From assembly GCF_003054965.1 (NCBI RefSeq), contig NZ_MIES01000033.1:496001-560000 (forward strand): a DNA stretch of 64,000 nt. Direction: 5' to 3'. Each line of letters opens with the position of its first letter. Positions within the stretch are counted from its first letter, which is position 1. The notes beneath the pieces were generated by a model. It saw only the letters and a list, made by a program, of their open reading frames with translations, made no database searches and was not told the DNA's origin. Of the stretch, positions 27,804 through 38,468 are shown piece by piece. The DNA comes from Saccharospirillum sp. MSK14-1. GTDB lineage: Bacteria > Pseudomonadota > Gammaproteobacteria > Pseudomonadales > Natronospirillaceae. The position numbers and the translations under genes are program-made.

Positions 27804-28313
27804 ATGTCGTCCATCACTGTGCGCCACGCCGAGCTTTCCGACGCTGCGGCCATTCACGCCATTTACGGTGGCGAGCAAGCGTTCGGCAGCACGCTGCAAC
27901 TGCCGTATCCCGCTTTGCGTACCTGGGAGAAGCGATTGGCCGAACCCAATGCAAGCAGCTATAACCTGGTCGCAGAACTGGATGGTGAGGTGGTGGGTCA
28001 GTTGGGTTTACAGCAGTATGTGCAGCCGCGCCGCCGTCATGCCGGCACTTTCGGTATGGGCGTGCGTGCCGATTCACTGCGTCGCGGTGTGGGCCGGGCC
28101 TTGATGGAAGCCATGCTCGAACTGGCTGACAACTGGCTCAACCTGACCCGCATTGAGATGGAAGTGTACGTCGATAACGAACCGGCCATTGGTTTGTACA
28201 AGGCGTTTAATTTTGTCACCGAAGGCCAAAGCAAAGACTTCGCCTTCCGCAATGGCCAACTGGTCGATGTGTATTTAATGGCGCGCCTCCGCTCGTCATC
28301 GTCCGCAAACTAA
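27804..28313 (+). CDS. GNAT N-acetyltransferase, YhhY/AaaT-like
   Basis: A 169-residue acetyltransferase resembling E. coli YhhY (AaaT), which acetylates certain L-amino acids. Shared features include STLQLPYPALRTWEKRLAEP, the acetyl-CoA loop RRGVGRALMEAMLELADNWL and the C-terminal VYVDNEPAIGLYKAFNFVTEG. Location directly after pip suggests an amino-acid or peptide link, but the substrate is not proven. ATG at 27804 has GGAG upstream. Confidence 0.85.
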   Translation: MSSITVRHAELSDAAAIHAIYGGEQAFGSTLQLPYPALRTWEKRLAEPNASSYNLVAELDGEVVGQLGLQQYVQPRRRHAGTFGMGVRADSLRRGVGRALMEAMLELADNWLNLTRIEMEVYVDNEPAIGLYKAFNFVTEGQSKDFAFRNGQLVDVYLMARLRSSSSAN

Positions 28314-28322
28314 AGGTTATCC

Positions 28323-28691
28323 ATGAAAAAATGCAGTCTATTATTCACCCTGTTGCTTCTCGTACTCGGCACCGCCCATGCGGAAGGCGGTCGCCAAAGC
28401 CGGCTTGAAACCGAACACTACAGTGTCAGCATTACCGTGCATTGTGCTGAAGGGAACGTCACTTGCGATAACGTCACCTACGAAGGCACATCAAAGCGTT
28501 CGGGCAGTGCCATTAAACTGAATGGCACCACCTGGCACACCGAATGCGCCGACGGTTCGCCCTGTCGGTTTTTAGGATATCGCTTTGCCAATGGCAACGT
28601 TCACTACCGGGTTCACCAGGACGGTCTGCTGGAAGTGGTGAGAGGCGAGTCGGATGTTTTGGTGAGTGAAACCGGGCAATGGCATTACTGA
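28323..28691 (+). CDS. Hypothetical secreted protein with four cysteines
   Basis: A 122-residue protein with a signal peptide (KKCSLLFTLLLLVLGTAHA-E). The mature part has four cysteines in two close pairs (HCAEGNVTC and ECADGSPC) that probably form disulfides in the periplasm, and it is beta-rich. Starts nine bases after the acetyltransferase stop. Family unknown to me. Confidence 0.65.
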   Translation: MKKCSLLFTLLLLVLGTAHAEGGRQSRLETEHYSVSITVHCAEGNVTCDNVTYEGTSKRSGSAIKLNGTTWHTECADGSPCRFLGYRFANGNVHYRVHQDGLLEVVRGESDVLVSETGQWHY

Positions 28692-28700
28692 TACTACTGA

Positions 28701-28724
28701 CTGGCGGCTGAGTCCGCCGGTTTT
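28701..28724 (+). terminator. Probable terminator after the cysteine-rich secreted protein
   Basis: CTGGCGG and CCGCCGG pair (with one wobble) around a six-base loop, followed by four T. Confidence 0.5.
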
Positions 28725-28755
28725 AGCGCGCAGGCGCATTTTCCAAAACGACACC

Positions 28756-29739
28756 CTAGCTCAGCGTTTTATGAACCGCTCGTTCGGCGCAGTGGAGATA
28801 AAGCACCTCACCGCTGTGCTGATAAAAATTCAGGCAGGCGGCGACCAGTTTGATGGGGTGATCGTTCATGGTTTGCGTCGCGCGCTGGCGTAACTGCTCG
28901 ACCGACAGTCTGGGTGGTTCGTTCGGCCACTCCTGTTCCTGCCATCGTAACCCGGTTGATAACCAGGCAATGACCAAGCCTTTCCAATAGGGTTCCAGTA
29001 ACACCGCAGGCCGTTCCAGCCATTGGCTGAGCCTTGCGATGGCAAGCGAACCGGTGACGCCGTGCAACAGCGTAAAGTTGTCGTGCATCCAGTAAGCCTG
29101 GATGGCGAGTTGGCTCAGCGCACCCAGTTCCAGTTGCTGTGGGCGCAATTGAAAGCGCAGTTGCTGGTAGGGAAGCAGGCGGGTGACGGCGAGAAAATCG
29201 TCGCTGATGAGCGGGCCGCCATCGATGCTCTCGTCGGGCCAGTCCACCGAATCCAATAGGGTGGGGAACACCTCGGCCGGTGTTTTATTCGCCGGCTGAT
29301 CCTCGTTGGGGTACGGCAACGGCTGATAGGCCCACACCCAGTAAGCCAGTGCTGCCGCCACTTCTTCGTTGTTGCGATCGTGCACGGCGTGGCCGAGCCG
29401 AATCAGTGGGTGGAAGGCGCGGCTGGTTAAACCATCGGCCAAGCCCGGCAGGTAGCGATTGAGCAAATCATCCAGCGGGTAGCGCTGGGTTTGCTGATAG
29501 AAATACCGGTACAGGCCGCTGTAATTGGTTTGCCGCCCGAGCCAGCCTTGCAGCACGGTGTCGTCAGAAATGTCGGTGGGTGGTTCGGTAATCGGCTGTA
29601 ATTTGGCCTGGGTGTGTTGTTGGTAACGGCGCACGGTAAGTTCACTGGCGCCCAGTTCATTCAGCGCACTGACCACCATGGGTTCGTGGTTGGTCAGGCC
29701 GTTGGCCAGCTCCGGGTGGTCGATGGGCAGTGGGTTCAT
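28756..29739 (-). CDS. Questin oxidase family protein (DUF4243)
   Basis: A 327-residue cytoplasmic, helix-rich protein. The family signature PGLADGLTSRAFHPLIRLGH (residues 97-116) is clear, and its histidines and those around YWMHDNFTLLHGVTGSLA are the conserved ones. The fungal namesake AgnL4/GedK-type questin oxidase opens an anthraquinone ring by a Baeyer-Villiger-type reaction. Bacterial members have no assigned substrate. There are no tailoring enzymes nearby, so a secondary-metabolite role is not supported. Confidence 0.82.
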   Translation of the reverse strand: MNPLPIDHPELANGLTNHEPMVVSALNELGASELTVRRYQQHTQAKLQPITEPPTDISDDTVLQGWLGRQTNYSGLYRYFYQQTQRYPLDDLLNRYLPGLADGLTSRAFHPLIRLGHAVHDRNNEEVAAALAYWVWAYQPLPYPNEDQPANKTPAEVFPTLLDSVDWPDESIDGGPLISDDFLAVTRLLPYQQLRFQLRPQQLELGALSQLAIQAYWMHDNFTLLHGVTGSLAIARLSQWLERPAVLLEPYWKGLVIAWLSTGLRWQEQEWPNEPPRLSVEQLRQRATQTMNDHPIKLVAACLNFYQHSGEVLYLHCAERAVHKTLS

Positions 29740-29870
29740 CAGCGCATCCTCGTCGCTTAAGACGCCGTTATTAAAAAACGACGGCGTTCGAATGCGAATC
29801 GGATTTTATAAAAGGGGGCGATAGCGACAACCAATATCCGGTCGGTTGCCGCTCTCGAACGCTGTGCAGA

Positions 29871-30773
29871 TTACTGAGCGAACGACGTTGCCAGACGTTC
29901 GGCTTCGTCGCTGTGCAGATAATTCAGCGGCGAGACGATCTCGTAGTGAGGGTTATTGGCGAGTAGTTCCTGCAACACACCCACGTGCAACTGACCAAAA
30001 ATAACCAGCACCCGCTGCGCACCCGACGCCAGTTGCGCGTTCAGAATATTGGAATAAATATTCAGGTTGCGCTGGTAAAACAGACCGATGAATTCGGCGC
30101 CAATATAGTCGGTGTTGACGCCCTCCATATCGATCTGTTGCTTGGCGTTCTCGTTGAAATCGCCGTGCATCACATAGGCCGGCGTGTTGAACAGAATGCG
30201 ATGCGTAAAGCTGATGGTTTGCGGTTGGTTCATCAACGTCAGGTAATCGTAGAGCGACAGTTCATCGTTTTGCACGGCCTGAATCAGTGGGCGAATGTTG
30301 CGCTGTAAATTTCCCAGAGCAGCCTGATAGTGCTCAATATTCTGACCGCTGTTTAATGCCGACTGCGGTGTATAGGCGTAAAAATCGGCGGCGGTGAGGT
30401 CGTTTAATTCAAGTGTTTGTGCCAGTTTAAAACCCAGCTGGTAGCGTTCACTGCGGCCATAAGGCTGGTCGTTAATCGACAGCTCGCCGTTTAAATACGC
30501 CTGATAGTCGTCACTCAGTTGCGCTTGTTCGCCGCGTTCAGCTTCCAGCATGATCTGCTGCGGCGCAAAGGCGGCGAGGTCGTCACGCAATGCGGCCAGT
30601 TCGTTTTGTTTTTTGGTGCTGTAGACATCGGACTGCGGGCTGTCGTTGTAGAGTTGATGCAGGTGATCGACACCGAGCAGCATAATTTGGATGGGTTCGT
30701 CGGCCAGTGTTAGAGCCGGCCTCAAGCAACAGATAACCGTTAGCAGTGCAGCGCTGCCAAAGCGCAAGACCAT
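29871..30773 (-). CDS. Exported DUF5694 domain protein
   Basis: A 300-residue protein with a signal peptide (cleavage near LTLADE). It carries the DUF5694 pattern: an early LLGVDHLHQ strand, LEAERGEQAQLSDDYQAYL, and a C-terminal VLVIFGQLHVGVLQELL. The overall layout resembles the TraB/Tiki-like fold, with conserved His and Glu, but enzymatic activity of this family is not known to me. It would act in the periplasm. It lies 45 bases downstream of the LysR gene in the same direction, possibly in one transcript. Confidence 0.78.
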   Translation of the reverse strand: MVLRFGSAALLTVICCLRPALTLADEPIQIMLLGVDHLHQLYNDSPQSDVYSTKKQNELAALRDDLAAFAPQQIMLEAERGEQAQLSDDYQAYLNGELSINDQPYGRSERYQLGFKLAQTLELNDLTAADFYAYTPQSALNSGQNIEHYQAALGNLQRNIRPLIQAVQNDELSLYDYLTLMNQPQTISFTHRILFNTPAYVMHGDFNENAKQQIDMEGVNTDYIGAEFIGLFYQRNLNIYSNILNAQLASGAQRVLVIFGQLHVGVLQELLANNPHYEIVSPLNYLHSDEAERLATSFAQ

Positions 30774-30818
30774 GGTGTTCTCCTTGTTGATTAATCCTTA
30801 CTGAGCGCAACGCCGCGC

Positions 30819-31766
30819 TTAGGCGGCGTGGCTGGATTCGGTGTTGTCGGTGTGCGTGTCGTGGCCGGCCGTTTGTGTCGACCAGAGCTGTTGTGCCAGC
30901 TCGATGACGGACGCCAGGGTTTTGCGGTCTTTGCGGTCGCGGCGAATCACCAGATTGAGCCCAGCGGTTATGGGTTTGTCTTTCATAATGCGCACGCTGC
31001 CGCGATCTTCCCAGTGCTGCGACAGTTCCTTTTCCACCACGCCATAACCCAGACCGGCGCGAATCATCGACAGCGTTACGTGCTCGTCTTCCGACGACGA
31101 TACCACCTTGGTTTGTTCGCGTTCATAACCAATGATGCCGGGCATCAGGTGCGATACCGGGCAATTGCACGACGCCCAGATCCACGGCAGCTGGCGGCGT
31201 TCTTCGGCGGTGGCGGGCAGCGCCTCGTGGCCGCAATCGGGCGGGCCGACCACGCAAAATTCAATGTCCGCGAGGCGGATGGGCAGCACCGCTTCGTGCT
31301 GCGGGTCGCCGTACATAAAGCCCAGGTCGAGCTTACCTTCGCGCACTTGGTCCGCAATCATGTAAGAGCTGCTGGTGACCAGTTCCAACTGGGCTTCGGG
31401 CAGATCGCGCGCGACCTGACGCAGCAACTGATCGACCTTCAGGTATTCCGGCGGTGCGTTCAAACCCAGCAATAAAGTGGTGGGTTTTTCGGTGCGCAGC
31501 GACCGGGCAATTTCATCCAGTTCGGCAATTTGCATCAACGCCTGGCGCGCCGGGGGCAGCAACTTGCGACCCTCGGGCGTCAGTTCCATGCCGCGACTGG
31601 AACGGTCGAACAGCGGCACCCCAAACTGCTCTTCCAGTTGACGTAAGTGTTCGCTGACGGCCGAAGGCGTGGTATGGCGCTGCTTGGCAGCGCGCGTCAG
31701 GTTGCCTTCGTCGGCGACCAGCACGAAGGAGCGGAGCTTATCGAGCTTGATGTTGTTGATGTTCAT
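30819..31766 (-). CDS. LysR family transcriptional regulator
   Basis: A 315-residue regulator. The N-terminal winged helix (LRSFVLVADEGNLTRAAKQRHTTPSAVSEHLRQLEEQ, split over residues 11-47) is followed by a periplasmic-binding-like effector domain. The HTH reads slightly differently from the usual QPxLS (HTTPSAVS), which is common in some subgroups. It is divergent from the DUF1127 gene, with about 105 bases between; that region holds AT-rich inverted T-N11-A candidates. Effector and target are unknown. Confidence 0.9.
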   Translation of the reverse strand: MNINNIKLDKLRSFVLVADEGNLTRAAKQRHTTPSAVSEHLRQLEEQFGVPLFDRSSRGMELTPEGRKLLPPARQALMQIAELDEIARSLRTEKPTTLLLGLNAPPEYLKVDQLLRQVARDLPEAQLELVTSSSYMIADQVREGKLDLGFMYGDPQHEAVLPIRLADIEFCVVGPPDCGHEALPATAEERRQLPWIWASCNCPVSHLMPGIIGYEREQTKVVSSSEDEHVTLSMIRAGLGYGVVEKELSQHWEDRGSVRIMKDKPITAGLNLVIRRDRKDRKTLASVIELAQQLWSTQTAGHDTHTDNTESSHAA

Positions 31767-31873
31767 GTTTTACGAACGCCTCCTTCGCCAAAGACTGATG
31801 GATAAAGCCACTATAGAGCACTTTAATAGCAATTGCAGGGTGATCTCAATTCATATTTCATGGAGGTGGAGCG

Positions 31874-32122
31874 ATGAACACTGCATGGCTGGATTCTCAC
31901 GAAAACCGGGTGGAAGGCGCCGTTGAACACGGCCAGTCCGTTGTTGTCAGTCGATTGAAGCGGGTATGGGCCACGCTGAGCGAGTGGCACCGCCGCTATG
32001 AATCACGCGCCCGCTTGCGCACCGAGCTGATCGTGATGAACGTCAGCCGGGTGGAAAAAGACGCTGGCCTGACGCCCGGAACCTTACGCCGTGAAGCCAG
32101 TAAGCCGTTCTGGAAAGAATGA
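31874..32122 (+). CDS. DUF1127 (YjiS-like) small protein
   Basis: An 82-residue basic protein. The DUF1127 core occupies residues 30-80: LSEWHRRYESRARLR, ELIVMNVSRVEKDAGLTPG, ending in the characteristic KPFWKE. Proteins of this family in other bacteria bind RNA or affect phosphate and carbon regulation. A strong ribosome site (GGAGGTGGAG) precedes the ATG. It is divergent from the LysR gene, which may control it. Confidence 0.9.
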   Translation: MNTAWLDSHENRVEGAVEHGQSVVVSRLKRVWATLSEWHRRYESRARLRTELIVMNVSRVEKDAGLTPGTLRREASKPFWKE

Positions 32123-32222
32123 GCGATCTGGATCACTCTGCCGATCGACAGATCATGGCCAGACGGCACGTCGGTCGACAGAGTTCGGAACGATGAAACA
32201 CGAGCAACCGCAGGAAACGTTG

Positions 32223-33068
32223 ATGTTGGCAGGACAATTAAAACGCTACAGCGCCTTTACGGATCGTCCCGAAGGCGGCAACCCGGCCGGTGTTTGGGTG
32301 GGTGAAACCCTGCCAACGGCTGAACAAATGCAGCAGATTGCGGCGGAAGTGGGTTACTCCGAAACCGCTTTTATCGCACCCGCCAGCGGAGCCCGACGCA
32401 CGGTTCGTTACTACAGCCCGGAAGCGGAGGTGCCGTTTTGCGGCCACGCGACCATCGCCTCGGGTGTGGCCTTAGGGCAACGTGAGGGTTCTGGTAACTA
32501 TTTGTTTTCAACCCGAGCGGGCGAGGTGAGCGTTCAGGTAGACGAGCAGGGCCAGCGTTACACCGCGGCCTTAACGTCAGTAGAGCCAAGATCTGAAACA
32601 GTTTCGGCAGAGGTTTTGGAAAACGCTTTACAGATATTGGGCTGGCAAGCGTCAGACCTGGATGAGCGTATTCCTCCTCGACGTGCCTATGCCGGTGCCT
32701 GGCATCTGGTGTTGGCGGCGAAAGACGCTTCGCGGCTTGAGCAACTGAACTACGACTTTGATGCGCTGAAACATCTGATGGAAGCCGATGGTCTAACCAC
32801 CTTGCAGTTGATCTGGCGCGAGTCAGACACCGTGATCCATTCTCGCAACCCTTTCCCGGTTGGCGGTGTGGTTGAAGACCCGGCAACCGGTGCCTCAGCC
32901 GCGGCCTTAGGGGGTTACTTGCGAGAAATCAACGCATTGTCGGCCATGCCAGCGCAACTGACCATCCATCAAGGCGTAGCGATGGGGCGGCCCAGTTTGA
33001 TCACCGTGGCTGTAAAACCGACGGGCGGTATTGTGGTGTCGGGTGGAGCGGTGGATATTGAGGCCTGA
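32223..33068 (+). CDS. PhzF family isomerase
   Basis: A 281-residue member of the PhzF/diaminopimelate-epimerase fold. The start at 32223 is chosen since CAGGAAAC lies upstream and the protein then opens with the family start QLKRYSAFTDRPEGGNPAGV. The catalytic glutamate lies in YSETAFI (about residue 43), and the conserved EVPFCGHATIASG follows. The second domain carries GVVEDPATGASAAALGGYL. Outside phenazine producers these proteins have no assigned substrate. No phenazine genes are nearby. Confidence 0.9.
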   Translation: MLAGQLKRYSAFTDRPEGGNPAGVWVGETLPTAEQMQQIAAEVGYSETAFIAPASGARRTVRYYSPEAEVPFCGHATIASGVALGQREGSGNYLFSTRAGEVSVQVDEQGQRYTAALTSVEPRSETVSAEVLENALQILGWQASDLDERIPPRRAYAGAWHLVLAAKDASRLEQLNYDFDALKHLMEADGLTTLQLIWRESDTVIHSRNPFPVGGVVEDPATGASAAALGGYLREINALSAMPAQLTIHQGVAMGRPSLITVAVKPTGGIVVSGGAVDIEA

Positions 33069-33160
33069 TCTTCGCGCAGGAAATAATGAGTAGGGTCTTG
33101 GTTTGGGCATGACCCTGTGCTCCAATCGGCTAAACATGGGAGCTGTGTTAGAGATTGTTC

Positions 33161-33799
33161 ATGCCCGAAATACCGTCTGATGGGGTTCGCACTGATTTAT
33201 TTGCCTCACCCTGGAAACGCTATTTAGCAGGAATTGTTGACTATTTTCTGCTGTACCTGGTGTTTAAAGAGATCTACTCGCACATTTGGTGGCTGACGGC
33301 TCAAACCGAACCTTTTTTTTGGAGCGATTACGGTTACTTACTTCGGGTGGGATGGTTTTTTGTTTTTTTCTCTCTTTATAAAACGATTTCTTACCTCTGC
33401 TTCAGCGCTACACCCGGTCAGCTTCTGTTCCGGTTGAAAGTGGTGAGTCTGACTGGTCAACCATTGTCTGTGTATCAGGCAATCCGACGGTCGGGTGTTG
33501 AACTGGGGATTGTAGTGCTGACGGTTATGGCCACGCTTGTATTTTCCTACATTCACTATCAGAACCATTACAGTGAGGCGAGCCGTTTTATGAGTGCTGC
33601 GGAAACGACTCTTAATCCGTCGATGATGGTCAGTGCGTCTACTTATTTTATGTTTAAAATGGCGCCTAGCGTCTGGTTGTTGCTTAATTCAGTCGCCATT
33701 ATATGGAAGGGAAAGCGACGTTCCTTTCGAGACCGGCTTGGGAAAACGTGCGTGGTTAAAGCGGGTAATTCCATAGAACGAAGCGCTGTCGATGAGTGA
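33161..33799 (+). CDS. RDD family membrane protein 1
   Basis: A 212-residue inner-membrane protein with about four helices. The RDD signature residues appear in SPWKRYLAGIVDYFLLY (first helix) and ATPGQLLFRLKVVSLTG. The C-terminal RRSFRDRLGKT also matches. It is the first of three consecutive paralogous genes; it overlaps the second by eight bases. RDD proteins are thought to act in ion or small-molecule transport, but the role here is unknown. Start at ATG 33161; a TTG six bases upstream is less likely. Confidence 0.88.
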   Translation: MPEIPSDGVRTDLFASPWKRYLAGIVDYFLLYLVFKEIYSHIWWLTAQTEPFFWSDYGYLLRVGWFFVFFSLYKTISYLCFSATPGQLLFRLKVVSLTGQPLSVYQAIRRSGVELGIVVLTVMATLVFSYIHYQNHYSEASRFMSAAETTLNPSMMVSASTYFMFKMAPSVWLLLNSVAIIWKGKRRSFRDRLGKTCVVKAGNSIERSAVDE

Positions 33800-34445
33800 A
33801 TCTGTATCTGCTCAGCCATCTAAAGATTTGGTTTTAGACTATATCGCACCGCGCTGGCGGCGTTTTCTGGCTGCATTCATTGACGGGTTTATATTGCTTA
33901 TTGTGGCCAGTGATTTAAACACGATGATACTGGATACCGCCCGCAGATCTCATTGGCAGCTATTTGGTGAGCTGTATGATTTGATGATGTTGCTGCTGGT
34001 GTTGTTACTCTTTTCTGTCTATTTCATTTATGAGTTTTGCAGTCACATAACGCTGGGCTCGACACCGGGCAAGAAGCTTTTTGGGTTGGCGGTTGTTACT
34101 GCGCACGGAAATCAGTTAAGTAAAACGCACCTTCTCAAACGGTCGATGGCTGAATTGATGGTCACCACTGTTGCCTTATGTACTTTAGCGTATTTTTGTT
34201 GGGTGTTTTTCTTCGTGTACGAGGGCGGACAGAATCCTTTTTCGACGGGTTATTTTGAAAAACGGTTTTATTTTAATCGTCAAAAAATGATCGTCGAAAT
34301 CATTGCAGCGTCTGTATTGGCAGCATGGCTATTCGGTAACTTAGTGCTGTTGCTATTCGGCCGTCACCGGCGTTCCTTGCACGACCGCATTGCCGGTACG
34401 TTTGTGATTAACGAACGTAAGCGTAGGAAACTGCAACGCTCATAA
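33792..34445 (+). CDS. RDD family membrane protein 2
   Basis: A 217-residue paralogue of its neighbours, with about four membrane helices. RDD markers: APRWRRFLAAFIDGFILLIV, STPGKKLFGLAVVTAHG and RHRRSLHDRIAGTFVI. The start lies inside the end of the first RDD gene, so the two are translationally coupled. The region between helices three and four contains an aromatic-rich loop (GYFEKRFYFNRQKM). Confidence 0.88.
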   Translation: MSESVSAQPSKDLVLDYIAPRWRRFLAAFIDGFILLIVASDLNTMILDTARRSHWQLFGELYDLMMLLLVLLLFSVYFIYEFCSHITLGSTPGKKLFGLAVVTAHGNQLSKTHLLKRSMAELMVTTVALCTLAYFCWVFFFVYEGGQNPFSTGYFEKRFYFNRQKMIVEIIAASVLAAWLFGNLVLLLFGRHRRSLHDRIAGTFVINERKRRKLQRS

Positions 34446-34496
34446 CACGAATCCATTTTGATGGGTGCCGTGTTGGATGATTTACAGGGGAAAAAG

Positions 34497-35138
34497 ATGG
34501 CCGGTCTTAAAACAGAAACAGTGGTTTTTGAATGGTTTGCTGCGCCATGGAAACGCTATTTGGCGGGGCTGATCGATTGGCTTTTTTTGGGTGCAATATG
34601 GATTATGTTGTATCTGATTTTGATCGGTCTGCTGTATTCCCTCTGGCCAATCATGTTATCGCGTTATTTTTACCTCTTGGTTATTGCTGTCTTATATCTC
34701 GGTTTTACGGCCTTCAAGATAGGCGGACATTTAGCCTTTGGTGCAACGCCCGGAAAGTGGGTGCTCGGCTTGAGTGTTGTTTATTCATCCGGTGAGCCCG
34801 TTCTTTTTTGGGGTATCGTGCGACGCTATCTGGTGGAGCTGGTTATCGTGGCGGTGGCTGTCATTCTGATGGGCTATTTGTACTGGCAGCAGTGGCAATT
34901 GGAAGCAGCATCGGCGTCCTACCAGTCGGTCGAAGTGCTAATGCAAAATGCTCAGAATGTTGAAAATAACCGCACCATTCAGACGCTGATGCAGCGCATA
35001 CCAACCCTTTGGCTGATGATTAATTCAGTCTTACTGGGCATGCATCGGCGTTACTTGTCTGTTCGCGATCGTATTGCCAATACCGTCGTGATTGACCGGC
35101 GCAAAATGAAGAAGGCCAAGGCCGGTGAAAATCCATAG
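34497..35138 (+). CDS. RDD family membrane protein 3
   Basis: A 213-residue paralogue, about four membrane helices. RDD markers: APWKRYLAGLIDWLFLGAIW, ATPGKWVLGLSVVYSSG and MHRRYLSVRDRIANTVVI. The ATG at 34497 is supported by AGGGGAAAAAG upstream; a longer frame from 34461 lacks a ribosome site. It is closest to RDD 1 by eye in its opening (W-K-R-Y-L-A-G). The next gene, a lipoprotein, overlaps its end by 14 bases. Confidence 0.88.
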   Translation: MAGLKTETVVFEWFAAPWKRYLAGLIDWLFLGAIWIMLYLILIGLLYSLWPIMLSRYFYLLVIAVLYLGFTAFKIGGHLAFGATPGKWVLGLSVVYSSGEPVLFWGIVRRYLVELVIVAVAVILMGYLYWQQWQLEAASASYQSVEVLMQNAQNVENNRTIQTLMQRIPTLWLMINSVLLGMHRRYLSVRDRIANTVVIDRRKMKKAKAGENP

Positions 35139-35466
35139 CACCCTGATCGTTATGATGGTTTGTCTCTCAGCCTGTACCAACGACCCGCCACCGCTATCAG
35201 ATTGGCAAGGCCGCTGGTGGGGGCCGGAAGGCACTTATCTGGATATCGCCGGTGGCCCGGAACAATTTCAACTGACCATTGCCAGTCTGGATGGACCGGT
35301 GGATTACATCGGAGTTGCGCAGGGTGATCAGATTTTGTTTGATCTGAATGATGAGTCCGCCACTATTTATGCCACCGATGGTGAAGGCACGGGCATGAAA
35401 TGGTTAGTGGATAATGAACACTGCCTGAAGGTTGAACCCGGTGATGGTTACTGTCGCGATGAATGA
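35125..35466 (+). CDS. Small hypothetical lipoprotein
   Basis: A 113-residue protein starting at GTG within the end of the third RDD gene. The signal peptide ends in lipobox LSAC (cysteine 17), so it should be lipid-anchored in the envelope. The mature domain is acidic and beta-rich, and opens WQGRWWGPEGTYLDIAGG, reminiscent of small META/YbbC-like barrels. Two cysteines near the end may pair. Overlap with RDD 3 suggests co-expression. No family recognised. Confidence 0.7.
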   Translation: MKIHSTLIVMMVCLSACTNDPPPLSDWQGRWWGPEGTYLDIAGGPEQFQLTIASLDGPVDYIGVAQGDQILFDLNDESATIYATDGEGTGMKWLVDNEHCLKVEPGDGYCRDE

Positions 35467-35478
35467 AAGTGAAGGGTT

Positions 35479-35916
35479 ATGTTTGAGTTAAACGCGACTG
35501 AATTACTGAATTATTTTCGCGGCCAGTGGCGCTTGCAGCGTGAGGTGAGCGATCAACCGGCGATGATGGGCATCGCCGAATTTACCGACAACGCTGTACA
35601 CAAATACCAGCTGGATTATTTGGAAAAACTCTCCTGGCCGGGTCCCAGTGGTCAGGCCATTCATGCTCAGCGGGCTTATACGTATCGTCGTACCGACTCT
35701 GGGTTGACGATCGATTTTGCCGACGGCGTCAGTGCCGGTGAATTATTTTTGGCCTTCGATTTTACGCGGGCGCACGAACTGATATCGCATCATCTGTGCA
35801 TTGCCGATCATTACGACGGACACTTTGTGTTTCACTCGGCCGATCGCTTTGAGCTGAGTTTTCAGGTGGTGGGCCCGCATAAGGATTATCAGATCACCAC
35901 GCTGTTTGATCGCTGA
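35479..35916 (+). CDS. DUF6314 family protein
   Basis: A 145-residue cytoplasmic protein with the layout of DUF6314: FRGQWRLQREV at the start, a middle YTYRRTDSGLTIDFADG strand pair and the C-terminal H-x-C-x-A-D-HYDG with VVGPHKDYQI. The fold is probably a lipocalin-like barrel. Function unknown. Starts 12 bases after the lipoprotein stop and may be the last gene of the RDD operon. Confidence 0.78.
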   Translation: MFELNATELLNYFRGQWRLQREVSDQPAMMGIAEFTDNAVHKYQLDYLEKLSWPGPSGQAIHAQRAYTYRRTDSGLTIDFADGVSAGELFLAFDFTRAHELISHHLCIADHYDGHFVFHSADRFELSFQVVGPHKDYQITTLFDR

Positions 35917-36005
35917 GCGGCGGTTTTGGATTTTAACCGTTGGATTGCTTAGACAACCTCTTTATCTCGCCGGACTTTTTAAGACCCTTTTCTTGTAAAA
36001 ACCTC

Positions 36006-36023
36006 GATGACCGGACGGTCATC
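36006..36023. promoter_or_regulatory. Perfect palindrome upstream of katG (site 1)
   Basis: GATGACCG and CGGTCATC are perfect 8-2-8 inverted repeats about 190 bases upstream of katG. The GACCG...CGGTC form is common in operators of dimeric regulators such as the TetR family. The regulator is unknown. Confidence 0.5.
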
Positions 36024-36121
36024 CGGCTGTCATTTTTGCTGGTGAACGGCGTCTGAAGGCCGCTGTGCCGGCGCTCTCCCATCATTTAAGTTAAAAGCTA
36101 TCGACTACTTAAAGATCATAA

Positions 36122-38386
<2,265 letters not shown>

Positions 38387-38426
38387 ACCGTTCATCGGTG
38401 CGCTTCATTGCACGGAATGAAACGTC

Positions 38427-38457
38427 AAAAAGCGACGCCTTGAGCGTCGCTTTTTTT
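38427..38457. terminator. Bidirectional terminator between katG and hasS
   Basis: AGCGACGC and GCGTCGCT form a perfect eight-base stem with a CTTGA loop, flanked by A and T runs. It serves katG from the left and the leftward hasI/hasS unit from the right. Confidence 0.92.
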
Positions 38458-38468
38458 ATGCCGGATGA

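Noticed and set aside
28756-29739. Secondary-metabolite gene cluster around the questin oxidase-like and PhzF-like genes
   Set aside because: The neighbours are unrelated (DUF5694, LysR, DUF1127, RDD) and no synthase or other tailoring enzyme is present.
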